This document shows positions 24,371 to 32,886 of a stretch of 64,000 nt of DNA, piece after piece (position 1 is the first letter of the stretch; each line of letters begins with the position of its first letter). The stretch covers positions 1 to 64,000 of the forward strand of contig NZ_NOZR01000029.1 in the NCBI RefSeq assembly GCF_002250655.1, read 5' to 3'. The position numbers were made by a program, and so were the translations under genes. This stretch comes from Mycolicibacterium sphagni (GTDB taxonomy: Bacteria > Actinomycetota > Actinomycetes > Mycobacteriales > Mycobacteriaceae). The notes beneath the pieces were generated by a model that saw only the letters and a list, made by a program, of their open reading frames with translations, was not told the origin of the DNA and did no database searches.

Positions 24371-26998
24371 ATGGCGGTCGTTGACGATCTTGGACAGCCC
24401 GGGATGGACAGTGCTCCTCCGTCCGAGGATTTCGGTCGCCAACCTCCGCAGGATCTCGCCGCCGAGCAGTCGGTGCTGGGCGGCATGCTGCTGTCCAAGG
24501 ACGCCATTGCCGACGTGCTGGAGCGGCTGCGCCCAGGCGACTTCTACCGCCCCGCCCACCAGAACGTGTACGACTCGATCCTGGATCTCTACGGACGTGG
24601 CGAGCCCGCGGACGCGGTCACCGTGGCGGCCGAGCTGGATCGCCGCGGGCTGCTGCGCCGCATCGGCGGGGCGCCGTATCTGCACACGCTGATCTCGACG
24701 GTTCCGACGGCGGCCAACGCCGGGTACTACGCGGGCATCGTGGCCGAGAAGGCGCTGTTGCGCCGGCTCGTGGAGGCCGGCACCCGGGTGGTGCAGTACG
24801 GCTATGCCGGCGCCGAGGGTGCCGACGTCAACGAGATCGTGGACCGCGCACAGGCCGAGATCTACGACGTCACCGAGCGACGCACGGCAGAGGACTTCCT
24901 TCCGCTGGAGGATCTGCTGCAGCCGACGATGGACGAGATCGATGCCATCGCCTCGAACGGCGGGCTCTCGAAGGGCGTGCCGACGGGCTTCGATGACCTC
25001 GACGCGTTGACCAACGGGCTGCATCCCGGTCAGATGATCGTGGTGGCGGCCAGGCCCGGTATGGGGAAGGCGCTGGGCCTGGATACGCCGCTGCCGACGC
25101 CGTCGGGCTGGACCACGATGGGCGAGGTCAAGGTCGGGGACTACCTGATCGACGCCGATGGACGTCCGACGCGCGTAGTCGCGGCAACCGATGTGATGGT
25201 GGGCCGGCCGTGCTACGAGGTCGAATTCTCTGACGGCACGGTGCTGATCGCGGACGCCGAGCATCAGTGGCTAACGGAGACCAGGGCGTCGCGGAAGTCG
25301 GCGCAGTCCGCCGCGGTTGGCTACAACCGGTACAAGAGGCAACGCACGTTCGCCGCCGTTCGAACCACGCGGGAGATCGCGGAGACGCTGCGCTGCCCGA
25401 CACAGGATCGCCGGCTGAACCACTCGGTGATCAATGCCAAGCCGCTGCAGGCACCGGAGCGCGACTTGCTGGTGCAGCCGTACACCCTCGGTGCGTGGCT
25501 GGGGGACGGCACGAGCGCCGCTGCGCAGATCACGGTGGCGGATCCCGAGATCGTCATGCGCATCGAGGCCGAAGGCATCGAAGCGCACAAGTCCGAGACG
25601 GCTAAGTACCGCTACTCGTTGCGCTTGCCCGCGCCGGATGCGCTTGCGGCGCGGAGCTGCGTCGTTTGCGGAGAAGCCTTCGTTCCTAACACAAGTCAGG
25701 TCCGCACCTGCGGACAGTCCTGCGGAGGCAGGGCACGATTCCTGTCCGATCCGGTGCCGGCACCGACGTGCTCGCGGTGCGGGGGGGCGTCGTGCGGACT
25801 CCAGTTGTGCCAGTCGTGCCGCAATGAGGTCGGCACCCTGCAGGCTCGACTGCGGACTATCGGTGTTCTCAACAACAAGCACATCCCTGCCGACTACCTC
25901 CGCGCCTCGGAAGCCCAGCGGCGGGCAGTCCTGGCTGGTCTGTTGGACACCGATGGAACCGTTACCAACGGTGGGGCGATTCAGTTCGCGGTCACTAACA
26001 AGCGGCTGGCCGATGACGTCTTCGAATTGATTGTCAGCCTGGGCTACCGGTGCGGACGTACGACCAAACGCGTCCGTGGGCGATCGGAAGCGAGCTCAAC
26101 AGCGTTCATCCTGAACTTCTCCACCGACGACGTGGTGTTCCAGTTGGCGCGGAAAGCGCTGGCGCACAAGGAGCGCAGGGCCGGTGGTATCGCACGGGTG
26201 TCGTCGAGGTTTATCACGGATGTCCGGCCGATCACGAGTGTTCCGGTGCGGTGCGTTGAGGTCGACAACGACGAGCACCTGTATCTCGCGGGTCGCTCGA
26301 TGATTCCGACGCACAATTCGACTCTGGGCCTGGACTTCCTGCGGTCGTGCTCGATCAAGAACCGGCTGCCGAGCATCGTGTTCTCGCTGGAAATGAGCAA
26401 GTCTGAGATCGTGATGCGGCTGTTGTCGGCCGAGGCCAAGATCAAGCTGGCTGATATGCGGTCGGGCAAGATGACCGACGACGACTGGACCCGGTTGGCC
26501 CGCCGTATGAGCGAAATCAGCGAAGCACCACTGTATATCGACGATTCGCCGAACCTGACGATGATGGAGATCCGTGCGAAGGCCCGCCGACTGCATCAGA
26601 AGGCGGGGCTGAGGCTCATCGTGCTGGACTACCTGCAGCTGATGACATCGGGTAAGAAAGTCGAGTCACGCCAGCAGGAAGTGTCCGAATTCTCAAGGCA
26701 GATCAAGCTTTTGGCGAAAGAGTTGGAAGTTCCGGTGGTCGCGATGAGCCAGCTGAACCGTGGTCCTGAGCAGCGAACCGACAAAAAGCCAATGCTGGCT
26801 GACCTCCGTGAGTCGGGTTCAATCGAGCAGGATGCCGACATGGTCATCCTGCTGCATCGGCCAGACGCCTTCGAAACCGACGATCCACGCGGTGGCGAAG
26901 CCGACCTGATTGTCGCGAAACACCGTGCAGGACCTACGCGTACGGTCACGGTTGCGCACCAGCTGCACTTGTCGCGGTTCACCAATATGGCGCGGTAA
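24371..26998 (+). CDS. dnaB: Replicative DNA helicase DnaB, interrupted by an intein
   Basis: The precursor is 875 residues; removing the 416-residue intein leaves a 459-residue helicase, the usual size. The extein N-terminal primase-interacting domain starts MAVVDDLGQPGMDS and matches M. tuberculosis DnaB (Rv0058) closely. The RecA-like ATPase has its P-loop split: RPGMGK lies before the intein (ending 25069) and STLGLDFLRSC after it (from 26318). Walker B/H-motif regions (IVLDYLQLM, VVAMSQLNRGPEQR, DLRESGSIEQDADMV) are intact. The site used by the M. tuberculosis DnaB intein, near DLRESG, is empty here. DnaB unwinds DNA at the fork as a hexamer and is inactive until splicing restores the P-loop. 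ATG 24371 follows GGAGG about 13 nt upstream; the frame stays open 27 codons further upstream. Confidence 0.97.
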   Translation: MAVVDDLGQPGMDSAPPSEDFGRQPPQDLAAEQSVLGGMLLSKDAIADVLERLRPGDFYRPAHQNVYDSILDLYGRGEPADAVTVAAELDRRGLLRRIGGAPYLHTLISTVPTAANAGYYAGIVAEKALLRRLVEAGTRVVQYGYAGAEGADVNEIVDRAQAEIYDVTERRTAEDFLPLEDLLQPTMDEIDAIASNGGLSKGVPTGFDDLDALTNGLHPGQMIVVAARPGMGKALGLDTPLPTPSGWTTMGEVKVGDYLIDADGRPTRVVAATDVMVGRPCYEVEFSDGTVLIADAEHQWLTETRASRKSAQSAAVGYNRYKRQRTFAAVRTTREIAETLRCPTQDRRLNHSVINAKPLQAPERDLLVQPYTLGAWLGDGTSAAAQITVADPEIVMRIEAEGIEAHKSETAKYRYSLRLPAPDALAARSCVVCGEAFVPNTSQVRTCGQSCGGRARFLSDPVPAPTCSRCGGASCGLQLCQSCRNEVGTLQARLRTIGVLNNKHIPADYLRASEAQRRAVLAGLLDTDGTVTNGGAIQFAVTNKRLADDVFELIVSLGYRCGRTTKRVRGRSEASSTAFILNFSTDDVVFQLARKALAHKERRAGGIARVSSRFITDVRPITSVPVRCVEVDNDEHLYLAGRSMIPTHNSTLGLDFLRSCSIKNRLPSIVFSLEMSKSEIVMRLLSAEAKIKLADMRSGKMTDDDWTRLARRMSEISEAPLYIDDSPNLTMMEIRAKARRLHQKAGLRLIVLDYLQLMTSGKKVESRQQEVSEFSRQIKLLAKELEVPVVAMSQLNRGPEQRTDKKPMLADLRESGSIEQDADMVILLHRPDAFETDDPRGGEADLIVAKHRAGPTRTVTVAHQLHLSRFTNMAR
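25070..26317 (+). mobile_element. Class 3 intein with LAGLIDADG homing endonuclease in the DnaB P-loop
   Basis: A 416-residue in-frame intein between Lys and Ser of the Walker A motif. It begins with Ala (ALGLDTPLPTPSGW), not Cys or Ser, and ends PTHN before extein Ser. The class 3 signature is present: Trp67 in block B (EHQW), Cys395 in block F (VRCVEV) and Thr414 next to His415-Asn416. Such inteins start splicing by direct attack of the block F cysteine. M. smegmatis DnaB is known to carry a class 3 intein (DnaBi1) in its P-loop, and mycobacteriophage Bethlehem DnaB has one too. Two LAGLIDADG helices (LGAWLGDGT at about 140-148, LAGLLDTDG at 288-296) keep their acidic residues, so the endonuclease may be active. 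Between them is a cysteine-rich insert (residues 197-250) with CxxC pairs. Confidence 0.93.
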
Positions 26999-27149
26999 CG
27001 GTCATCGGATGGATCGCCGACGCGCTGGGCGTTCCGGCCAGCGATCTCTTGCAGATCCTTACGGAGAGGTCGAGCGGCGCGAGCCGCATGTCGAGCGCCC
27101 CGGTCGTTGTCCGAGGGAATCTGATATGCCATTGGGCGATTCAGCCCGA

Positions 27150-27509
27150 CTACGCCTCACCCAAACTCGGCCGGTAATCAGCCGCCTCGGCCTCGGCAGC
27201 AAGCAATGCGCCCAACTCACCCTCCTGCTGGGCAACAAACACGCCGATCACCTGCCGGCATACCTCCGGAACGCTCACCCCACGCATATCCGCAATACGT
27301 TTCAGCCCGACCAGCAATGACGTAGACACGTGAAACTGCACAGCGAACTGACCGCACGAACCATCCTCAGGCGGCAACCCCGGACCCACGACCACAGGTT
27401 CATCCACCCCGTACTCGCCCACCTCAGCACCCCGAGCTCGCTCAACAACCCCACCACCACCAACACCGTCGGCCGGATCCGGGAACTCCTCATGACTGAA
27501 CAAACCCAT
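27150..27509 (-). CDS. Small ribbon-helix-helix-like protein
   Basis: A 119-residue protein not recognised as a named family. The N-terminal half is glycine-, acid- and proline-rich (MGLFSHEEFPDPADGVGGGG). The second half, QFAVQFHVSTSLLVGLKRIA followed by GVSVPEVCRQVIGVFVAQQE, has the strand-helix-helix spacing of MetJ/Arc-type DNA-binding or antitoxin proteins. The start ATG 27507-27509 is preceded at exactly 7 nt by TAGCGT, so the gene probably has its own leaderless promoter. No toxin-like partner gene is beside it. It converges on dnaB with a 151-bp gap. A longer open frame reaching 28043 is antisense to the sulfatase and is not considered coding. Confidence 0.6.
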   Translation of the reverse strand: MGLFSHEEFPDPADGVGGGGVVERARGAEVGEYGVDEPVVVGPGLPPEDGSCGQFAVQFHVSTSLLVGLKRIADMRGVSVPEVCRQVIGVFVAQQEGELGALLAAEAEAADYRPSLGEA

Positions 27510-27516
27510 TCCGCCC

Positions 27517-27522
27517 ACGCTA
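27517..27522 (-). promoter_or_regulatory. Leaderless -10 element of the ribbon-helix-helix gene
   Basis: TAGCGT on the minus strand, 7 nt before the ATG at 27509. Supports this start and the reality of the gene. Confidence 0.45.
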
Positions 27523-27683
27523 GACCTCGCAGAATTTCCAGGTCGCCGACTAAGCGACGCCGTTCGCGAGAGACCGAGGTGTGCTAACGCCGCTGATATG
27601 GCGTAGATAAACCACAGCCAGCACGGCGTGTGGGTGCTGCCGCTGGTTGAAAACGAGATCAACGGCGGGTCTATTGGTGGGGC

Positions 27684-29315
27684 GTGACAGGATGCTTCAG
27701 CGTGACTCGTCCCAACTTTCTGGTCATCGTGGCCGACGACCTCGGGTTCTCCGACATCGGCGCCTTCGGCGGCGAAATCAACACCCCGAACCTGGATCGC
27801 CTGGCCCACGCGGGTATCAGGCTGACCGATTTCCATTCCGCCCCGGCCTGCTCCCCGACCCGGGCGATGCTGCTGACCGGAACCGATCACCACGTCGCCG
27901 GAATCGGCACCATGCTCGAGATGGCCGCCCCGGATTTCCGCGGCGCCCCCGGCTACGAGGGGTATCTGAACGACCGGGTCGTGGCGCTGCCGGAACTGCT
28001 GCGCGACGCCGGTTACCAGACACTCATGGCAGGCAAGTGGCATCTAGGCGACACCATCGACAGATCTCCGTGGGCACGGGGATTCGACCGCTCCTTCGCC
28101 CTGTTGCCGGCCGGAGCCAGCCATTACGGCACCCGTGGGGGCGGCGGGTTCTCGGCCGCGCCGACGATATTCACCGAAGACGATCAGTTCGTCACGGTAG
28201 GGGAGGACTTCTACTCGTCGGATACCTATACCGACAAGCTGCTGCAGTATCTGCGCGAACGTCCCCAGGGCCCGCAGGACCGGCCCTTCTTCGCCTATCT
28301 GCCCTTCCAGGCGCCCCACTGGCCGCTGCAGGCCCCGCGGGAAACCATCGCCGCCTACCACGGCCGCTACGACGCCGGACCGGATGCACTGCGCGAGGAG
28401 CGGCTGGCTGCGCTCACACGACTGGGCTTGTGCCCACCCGACATCGAGCCGCACCCGGTGGTGGCCGACGGCGCCCCCGAATGGGCGGATATGACCGACG
28501 AGGACCGCGCCGTGTCCGCCCGGACCATGGAGGTCTACGCCGCCATGGTGGACAGGATGGACTGGAACATCGGGCGGGTGATCGACTACCTCGAAGGCAC
28601 CGGCGAGCTCGACAACACGGTCGTGATCTTTCTGTCGGACAACGGCGCGGAGGGAACCATCGTCGAGGCGATGCCGCTGCGCGGCGCCGGAATCGCCGCA
28701 TTCGTCGCGAAACACTGTGACAACAGCCTGGATAACCTCGGCGGTCCCACCTCCTACACCTGGTATGGCCCCCGCTGGGCGCAGGCCGCCACGGCGCCGT
28801 CCCGGCTGCACAAAGCCTTCACCAGCGAGGGCGGTATCCGGGTGGTGGGCTTCGTCACCTGGCCGGGCTTTTCCCGGCAGGGGGAGATCGGCACGGCGTT
28901 CACCACCGCCATGGACATCGCCCCGACCGTGCTGGAGCTCGCCGGCGCCGAGCATCCCGGTACCGAGTACCGGGGTCGGGAGGTCGAGCCGATGCGCGGC
29001 CGATCAATGGTGTCCTACCTGTCCGGACAGACCGACGTGGTGCACGATGCCGACTCCGGTACCGGGTGGGAGTTGTTCGGCCGCCGCGCTATTCGCCAGG
29101 GTGATTGGAAGGCGCTTCATCTGCCCGCGCCCTACGGCTCGGGCACCTGGCAGCTCTATGACCTCTCACGCGATCCCGGCGAGATTCACGACCAGGCCGC
29201 CTCCCGACCCGACAAACTGGCCGAGTTGCTTGAGCTGTGGGACCGCTACGTTGAGGAGAACGGCGTGATCGTCGGGCCGGTGTCGCTCTTCGAGGTCGAC
29301 GCGGAGGCGCTTTGA
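27684..29315 (+). CDS. Arylsulfatase-type sulfatase
   Basis: A 543-residue type I sulfatase hydrolysing sulfate esters. The FGly signature CSPTR is at residues 56-60; C56 is the residue oxidised to formylglycine by the formylglycine-generating enzyme. Calcium-binding aspartates are seen in VADDLGFSD and LSDNGAEGT; GKWHLGD holds the active-site lysine and histidine. Later blocks (FTSEGGIRVVGFVTWPG, YDLSRDPGEIHD) are typical of the Pseudomonas-type arylsulfatase AtsA and mycobacterial AtsB/AtsD. No Sec signal is evident, so it is cytoplasmic. The start is GTG 27684 or GTG 27702. It is a single gene with no sulfate transporter or FGE gene nearby. Exact sulfate ester unknown. Confidence 0.93.
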   Translation: MTGCFSVTRPNFLVIVADDLGFSDIGAFGGEINTPNLDRLAHAGIRLTDFHSAPACSPTRAMLLTGTDHHVAGIGTMLEMAAPDFRGAPGYEGYLNDRVVALPELLRDAGYQTLMAGKWHLGDTIDRSPWARGFDRSFALLPAGASHYGTRGGGGFSAAPTIFTEDDQFVTVGEDFYSSDTYTDKLLQYLRERPQGPQDRPFFAYLPFQAPHWPLQAPRETIAAYHGRYDAGPDALREERLAALTRLGLCPPDIEPHPVVADGAPEWADMTDEDRAVSARTMEVYAAMVDRMDWNIGRVIDYLEGTGELDNTVVIFLSDNGAEGTIVEAMPLRGAGIAAFVAKHCDNSLDNLGGPTSYTWYGPRWAQAATAPSRLHKAFTSEGGIRVVGFVTWPGFSRQGEIGTAFTTAMDIAPTVLELAGAEHPGTEYRGREVEPMRGRSMVSYLSGQTDVVHDADSGTGWELFGRRAIRQGDWKALHLPAPYGSGTWQLYDLSRDPGEIHDQAASRPDKLAELLELWDRYVEENGVIVGPVSLFEVDAEAL

Positions 29316-29338
29316 CCGAGCACGAGCGGATCGGCATG

Positions 29339-29354
29339 CCCGGTTGCAGCCGGG
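29339..29354 (+). terminator. Possible hairpin after the sulfatase gene
   Basis: CCCGG (29339-29343), loop TTGCAG, CCGGG (29350-29354), beginning 24 nt after the stop codon. Short stem and no T-run, so weak. Confidence 0.25.
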
Positions 29355-29428
29355 GCGCGGACCCACTGCGGTCGGTGACAGCTCTTCGTCGAGGCTCTCA
29401 GTTGGTCAGTATCGCGGCCATGTCCGAA

Positions 29429-30757
29429 TTAGGTTGTTTTCGGCGCTGCCGGGAGTGTTCGTTGACGAGGTGTCAGGCGAATTTGCACGCGTGAGTGGTC
29501 AAGCGTCAAGGGCAGCGGGTCGTGTGGGTTGAGTTTGACACCGGCAGCCGCGGGGCTGCGCTCACGCAGTAATGCGGTCAGTGCGCCGACGCCGAGTTGC
29601 AGCGCAAGGTCGGCTCCGGGGCATCCTTGTGGGCCGTGGCTGAAGAAGTTGAATGACCAGCAGGATTCGGCGGATCCTTCGGTCCAGGCGGTGGGGTTGA
29701 AGTGGTCGGCCTCGGGGAACCGGCTGGTGTCGCGGTGGTTAAAGGTATTGACGATCATGACTTGTGTTCCTTCGGGAACTGTCGCGCCATCCCACTCCGT
29801 GGCCCGAGTTAGGGTTCGCGCCAGTACGGGTGTGCTCGGCCACAGGCGCATGGCCTCGGATAGGCAGCCGATGAGGTAGCCGTGGCCAGTGTGTTCGTCG
29901 ATTCCGTTCTGCGCCTTGGCGAGAATGACCGGGTGAGCGGCGAGCAGGGTCAGGCAGCGCCAGAGATTGATGGCCAAGGTGTCACCCATGGCGAACATCC
30001 AGTGAATGACTTGATGGGTCTGATGAGTTATGTCGCTGGTGGGTGCCGCGGCGAATTGTCCGACCAAACTGTTGGCTTCTGCGGACTGTACGTAGCGGTC
30101 CAGTGCGGCCAGGAATGTGCTGAAGAGCGGGGGGTCTCCCTTGCCTGGAGGGTTGGCTTTAGCCATAAGGGTCGAAAGTTGTGTTGAGATTTGTTCGTCG
30201 TCGGTAGCGTTGTCACCGAGGATGATTCGCCGCGAAATGCGTTGTATTGCGGAGTGAAACTGTGGCCAGTCAAGGTTGTCGGGGAGATATCGGGCTTCCT
30301 CGTGAGCGACGGTGTCGCAGCGGTTTGCGATCGCACCGCTGCCGGTGGCGCGTGCTAGGACGGCCTCGGTGAATCGTCGGCGGTCAGACCAATGGCTGCC
30401 TCGGGATATGGTCAGGGCGTGCGGCTGGAATTTGTTCATCCCTGAGCGCTTGGGTTCGGGGTCGGACGCGAATGGCTCTGGCGCGTGGGAGAGAACGAAG
30501 CGGATCTGATCGGGGCCGAAGACGAGCAGTGTCTGCTTGCCTGCCACGTTCAACCAAATAGGTCCGTCGCCGTAGCGACGATTTATTGCGGTGAGGAGTC
30601 GGTGGGCGCGGCGGGCGACACCGACTCGGTTTAATGCAGCCGTCACTATGGGCCGGCGGCTGAACAGGCCTTCGGCCAGATTGGGCAACGCCACCAGCGT
30701 GGTAAAGCGGAAGCTTTCAGCTGTGGAGGTGTGCGGGATGGCGATTGTGCAGCTCAT
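29429..30757 (-). CDS. Cytochrome P450, last gene of ThDP-enzyme cluster
   Basis: A 442-residue P450. The heme loop is FSHGPQGCPGADL with thiolate C379, and the K-helix ExxR is in EAMRLWPSTP. The I-helix region is WMFAMGDTLAIN, where the usual A-G-x-D-T-T appears as AMGDT. An N-terminal arm (about 60 residues, FRFTTLVALPNLAEGLFSRR) is longer than in soluble class I P450s but has no obvious membrane anchor. Third positions are visibly less GC-biased than in the core genes, suggesting later acquisition. Its ATG overlaps the stop of the broken FAD-oxidase frame by 1 nt (TGATG). It is the fourth and last minus-strand gene in a likely operon with an alpha/beta hydrolase and a benzoylformate-decarboxylase-like enzyme. 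Substrate unknown; an aromatic or hydroxylated carboxylate is a guess from context. Confidence 0.9.
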   Translation of the reverse strand: MSCTIAIPHTSTAESFRFTTLVALPNLAEGLFSRRPIVTAALNRVGVARRAHRLLTAINRRYGDGPIWLNVAGKQTLLVFGPDQIRFVLSHAPEPFASDPEPKRSGMNKFQPHALTISRGSHWSDRRRFTEAVLARATGSGAIANRCDTVAHEEARYLPDNLDWPQFHSAIQRISRRIILGDNATDDEQISTQLSTLMAKANPPGKGDPPLFSTFLAALDRYVQSAEANSLVGQFAAAPTSDITHQTHQVIHWMFAMGDTLAINLWRCLTLLAAHPVILAKAQNGIDEHTGHGYLIGCLSEAMRLWPSTPVLARTLTRATEWDGATVPEGTQVMIVNTFNHRDTSRFPEADHFNPTAWTEGSAESCWSFNFFSHGPQGCPGADLALQLGVGALTALLRERSPAAAGVKLNPHDPLPLTLDHSRVQIRLTPRQRTLPAAPKTT

Positions 30758-31224
30758 CAGGGTTGCCTACGGACGGTGGCGTGGATATCACTGGGCAGTG
30801 AGCCATCGGCCAGCACCGCCTCGACGCTGAGTACGTGGTTGTAGGCGGCGCCGTATTTGAGAGCGTTTGGCCCACCGGCGTTTTCGACGATATTGCCGCC
30901 GATTGCTGCCAGGTGTGCCGATACGGGATCTGGTGAGAACACCAGCTTGTGTTGGGCTAGCTGCTCCATACGGTCCGAACCGGCCATGAATCCGGCACTG
31001 CAGTTCGAGGCTGCTCCGCGGGTGACCAACGAGACATTGTGTTCACCAGCAACTTTGACGATTGCGACGACTTCGTCGCGGGTGTGCGGTCGCGGCACCA
31101 GGCCGGGCTGGTGGCCGAAAATCCAACGGTCCTTTGCATTTCCGGCCAGGGTGGCGGCGTCGGTGGCTACCGCGTCACGACTACCTAATGCCGCGGCAAA
31201 CGCCGATACGACTGTCTCATCCAC
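30757..31224 (-). pseudogene. Remnant of GlcD-type FAD-linked oxidase
   Basis: A 155-codon frame matching only the FAD_binding_4 domain of glycolate/lactate-type oxidases (GlcD family, normally about 450-480 residues). Recognisable blocks are LVPRPHTRDEVVAIVKVAGE, LVTRGAA and SFDP-like FSPDPVSAHLAAIGGN followed by NAGGPNALKYG and VLSVEAVLADG. The segment that should link RGAA to FSPDP (about 35 residues carrying the second half of the FAD pyrophosphate loop) is missing. The frame stops right after ADG, losing the whole substrate-binding domain. It therefore cannot be a working oxidase. The stop overlaps the P450 start (TGATG), so the remnant may survive because it couples P450 translation to the upstream ThDP-enzyme gene. 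Confidence 0.75.
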
Positions 31225-31234
31225 GGGAATCCTC

Positions 31235-32848
31235 TTAGCTGCCGAATCCGCCCGAGACGGGTGCGGTGCGCGCGTTGATCAGGGTGGGTCGGTCGCGGTC
31301 GGCGATTCCCGCCTTGACCAACTCGAATACTTCGTCGGAACTGTGCGCTTCGTGGGCGTCGACGCCGTAGCTGGCCGCGGTTGCGACGATGTCGAGGCCG
31401 GGGATGTCGAGCCCGGGGACGTTCGGGGTCTTTTCCCAGACGCCGAATTCCTTGACCACCCCGTACTCCGCGTTGGACGCCACGACCACAGTGAGTGGGA
31501 TGTTGTAGCGCGCCGCGCTCCACAACGCGGTGATCGCGTAGTGGATGGAGCCATCACCCATCAACGACACGACGGGACGATCCGGAGCGGCAATTTGGGC
31601 GCCCACCGATGCGGGCAGTCCCCAGCCGAGTCCGCCGCCGGCCGCCGACAGATGCGACAGCGGATTGCCTGGACGGATGCTTTCGGTCATCGGAATCTCG
31701 TTGCTGCCGGCTTCACTGACCCACAGAGTGTCAGCGGGTGCGGCGTAACCGACGGCCGTCCACAGATCCCCTGGCTTGAGCGGCACCTGCGCCGACACCC
31801 GTTCGGGGACCGCCGCGCGCGGCGTGGGGGCCGACCGCTGGGTGTGTTTGACCGTCGCCGCCAAAGCCTGAGCCGCGGTGCGGATGTCGGCGACTATCGC
31901 ATCCCCGACCGGTGCACGGGCGGCCTCGTCGGGATCGTTGGTGATCTGGATCAAGCGCGCGCCCTCGGGCAGGTATGGCCCGGGCACCAATGGGTAGTAG
32001 CGGAACACCGCGGTCCCGATCGTCAGGATCAGATCGTGGCCGGTGAGGACCTGCGAGATCCAGCCCGCGCCCGGTGGCAGCGCGCCGTGATAGAGCCGGT
32101 GGTTCTCCGGGAATCCGCTCCAGCCGGTCAACGGGGCGGTGAAGACCGGCGCTTCGATGCGCTCGGCCAGTTCGATCACGGCCTCGTAAGCGTCGTAGCG
32201 GTCGATGTCGCCGCCGACGACGATTGCCGGTGATGTGGCGGCGTCCAATCGAGCGGCGACCTGCTCAGCCAACTCGGTCGGGAAAGCCGTCGCGTGAGTC
32301 ACGGTGCGCTCACGCACCACCTCGATATCGGCGACCTGTTCGTCGGTCAGCTCGATCGGCATGTCGTCCATCGGGAGGGAAACGAAAACCGGTCCCATCG
32401 GCGGCGTAGTGGCGAGGTGGATCGCACGCGCCAGCACGGCGGGGGCTTCACTGGCGATGGCGGGCTCGGCCGCCCACTTCACGAACGGCTTAGGCGTTGT
32501 GGTGGGTTCGTGGTTGGTGAGCAGACAGTACTGGTTCTGCATATTGCGGCGCTGGTTGCCCGCGGTGATGATCAGCGGCGTCTTGTTGACGTAGGCGTTG
32601 TAGATCTGGCCTTGCGCGTTACCCATGCCGGGCGCGGTGTGCAGGTTGACCACGGCGGGACGCCGGGTGATTTGCGCGTAGGCGTCGGCCATCCCGACCG
32701 GGATCATTTCCTGCAGGCCCAGGAAGTATCGGAAGTCGTCGGGAAAGTCTTGCAGCAGGGCCAATTCGGACGATCCGGGGTTGCCGAACCAGGTGGTCAG
32801 ATTGTGTGAGCGGAACAGGTCGAGGATCGCGTCGCGCACTGTGGTCAT
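31235..32848 (-). CDS. Benzoylformate-decarboxylase-like ThDP enzyme
   Basis: A 537-residue thiamine-diphosphate enzyme. It aligns along its length with Pseudomonas benzoylformate decarboxylase, which converts benzoylformate to benzaldehyde and CO2 in mandelate breakdown. E47 (cofactor-activating, LGLQE), S26 (FGNPGSSEL) and H70 (VVNLHTAPG) are at the same numbers as in that enzyme. The ThDP/Mg motif is GDGSIHYAI ending in VVASN. The third active-site histidine of the Pseudomonas enzyme (H281 in VFRYH) is Tyr here (VFRYY, Y285), so activity or specificity may differ. ATG 32846-32848 has an AAAGG ribosome binding site; the frame extends 35 codons upstream without similarity. It lies 38 nt after the hydrolase gene and 10 nt before the FAD-oxidase remnant. 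An oxalyl-CoA or acetolactate role is less likely. Confidence 0.85.
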   Translation of the reverse strand: MTTVRDAILDLFRSHNLTTWFGNPGSSELALLQDFPDDFRYFLGLQEMIPVGMADAYAQITRRPAVVNLHTAPGMGNAQGQIYNAYVNKTPLIITAGNQRRNMQNQYCLLTNHEPTTTPKPFVKWAAEPAIASEAPAVLARAIHLATTPPMGPVFVSLPMDDMPIELTDEQVADIEVVRERTVTHATAFPTELAEQVAARLDAATSPAIVVGGDIDRYDAYEAVIELAERIEAPVFTAPLTGWSGFPENHRLYHGALPPGAGWISQVLTGHDLILTIGTAVFRYYPLVPGPYLPEGARLIQITNDPDEAARAPVGDAIVADIRTAAQALAATVKHTQRSAPTPRAAVPERVSAQVPLKPGDLWTAVGYAAPADTLWVSEAGSNEIPMTESIRPGNPLSHLSAAGGGLGWGLPASVGAQIAAPDRPVVSLMGDGSIHYAITALWSAARYNIPLTVVVASNAEYGVVKEFGVWEKTPNVPGLDIPGLDIVATAASYGVDAHEAHSSDEVFELVKAGIADRDRPTLINARTAPVSGGFGS

Positions 32849-32886
32849 GGTGGCCTTTGCTTTCGTGTAGAAGTTGCAGATAGGGG

